Origin: Deltaproteobacteria bacterium
GTDB taxonomy: Bacteria; Desulfobacterota; Syntrophia; Syntrophales; JAFGHS01
Assembly: GCA_016928025.1 (NCBI GenBank)
Contig: JAFGLN010000029.1
Location: 1 to 64,000, forward strand
DNA length: 64,000 bases
Direction: 5' to 3'
Part shown: in pieces, positions 63,909-64,000 of the stretch
Position numbering within the stretch: position 1 is the first letter of the stretch
Layout: each line of letters begins with the position of its first letter
Notes under the pieces: model-generated
What the model was told of the DNA's origin: nothing
Databases searched by the model: none
Seen by the model: the letters and a program-made list of their open reading frames with translations, nothing else
Position numbers and translations under genes: made by a program

Positions 63909-64000
63909 ATGAAAGGCATTATTCTGGCCGGTGGTGCCGGCACGCGTCTTTATCCCGTAACAATCAGCGTATCGAAACAATTGCTGCCGGTTTTTGACAA
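63909..64000 (+). CDS. rmlA: Glucose-1-phosphate thymidylyltransferase (start only)
   Basis: The last 30 codons of the window open with [20 protein letters not shown] and continue [11 protein letters not shown], the conserved nucleotide-binding N-terminus of RmlA/RfbA. It would make dTDP-glucose, the first step to dTDP-rhamnose for lipopolysaccharide or exopolysaccharide. The gene runs off the right edge. The ribosome site is weak (GGAAAGGACG, about 15 bases upstream). Confidence 0.85.
   Translation, partial: MKGIILAGGAGTRLYPVTISVSKQLLPVFD

Overview
The window is bacterial chromosome. I infer an anaerobic, probably syntrophic or acyl-CoA-degrading member of the Desulfobacterota (Syntrophales-like deltaproteobacteria). 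The support is indirect: a methylmalonyl-CoA module, several acyl-CoA dehydrogenases, an ATP-dependent benzoyl-CoA-reductase/2-hydroxyacyl-CoA-dehydratase type cluster, formate-tetrahydrofolate ligase, a MetV-MetF fusion, an ADP-forming acyl-CoA synthetase alpha subunit, PEP-CTERM proteins, and many PAS and response-regulator proteins. No rRNA, CRISPR array, complete prophage or intact transposase gene is visible.

Layout. 1-7265: an incomplete four-PAS sensor protein, a thiolase, an iron alcohol dehydrogenase, fused MetV-MetF and a REC-LuxR regulator. 7668-12904: methylmalonyl-CoA operon (epimerase, carboxyltransferase subunit, mutase, MeaB), all on the minus strand. 13252-18236: fhs with an ACT-domain regulator, an orphan flagellar-rod-like protein, a dienelactone hydrolase and a radical SAM maturase. 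18411-22764: operator/promoter, DNA polymerase IV and a hybrid histidine kinase. 22771-28937: two activator ATPases, two dehydratase/reductase subunits, an aldo/keto reductase and an SDR. 29132-38009: a glycine-periodic solenoid protein, a GspE-like ATPase with an altered Walker A, a peptide-binding protein, an AcdA-like subunit, a phosphoesterase, a flavin reductase and a 22-residue-repeat secreted protein. 38317-46616: acyl-CoA dehydrogenase, PEP-CTERM protein, tRNA-Lys with a phage terminase remnant, purA, serA, serC. 46824-54415: radA, a thioesterase, a dienoyl-CoA-reductase-like enzyme, a second PEP-CTERM protein, a universal stress protein and small cysteine-rich proteins. 54674-58541: a two-gene heteromeric acyl-CoA dehydrogenase, a small protein and a HAD hydrolase. 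58896-64000: M48 protease, VanZ/LamG membrane protein, two degenerate receivers flanking a ribbon-helix-helix/PilZ protein, and the start of rmlA.

How the parts fit. The metabolic genes point to acyl-CoA oxidation (dehydrogenases, thiolase, dienoyl-CoA reductase) feeding propionyl/methylmalonyl-CoA and one-carbon pathways. The most interesting signal is regulatory. Both PEP-CTERM genes and one degenerate receiver have sigma-54 type -24/-12 elements, and each has a related 17-bp dyad upstream (TGTCGATATATTTTACA and relatives). That looks like one enhancer-binding-protein regulon linking surface or exopolysaccharide proteins to a small non-phosphorylatable receiver family. Other points are a protein with glycine at every fifth residue, a 5x22-residue amphipathic repeat protein, an unassigned BcrCBAD-like module, a MITE-like repeat in two copies, and a decayed terminase beside tRNA-Lys.
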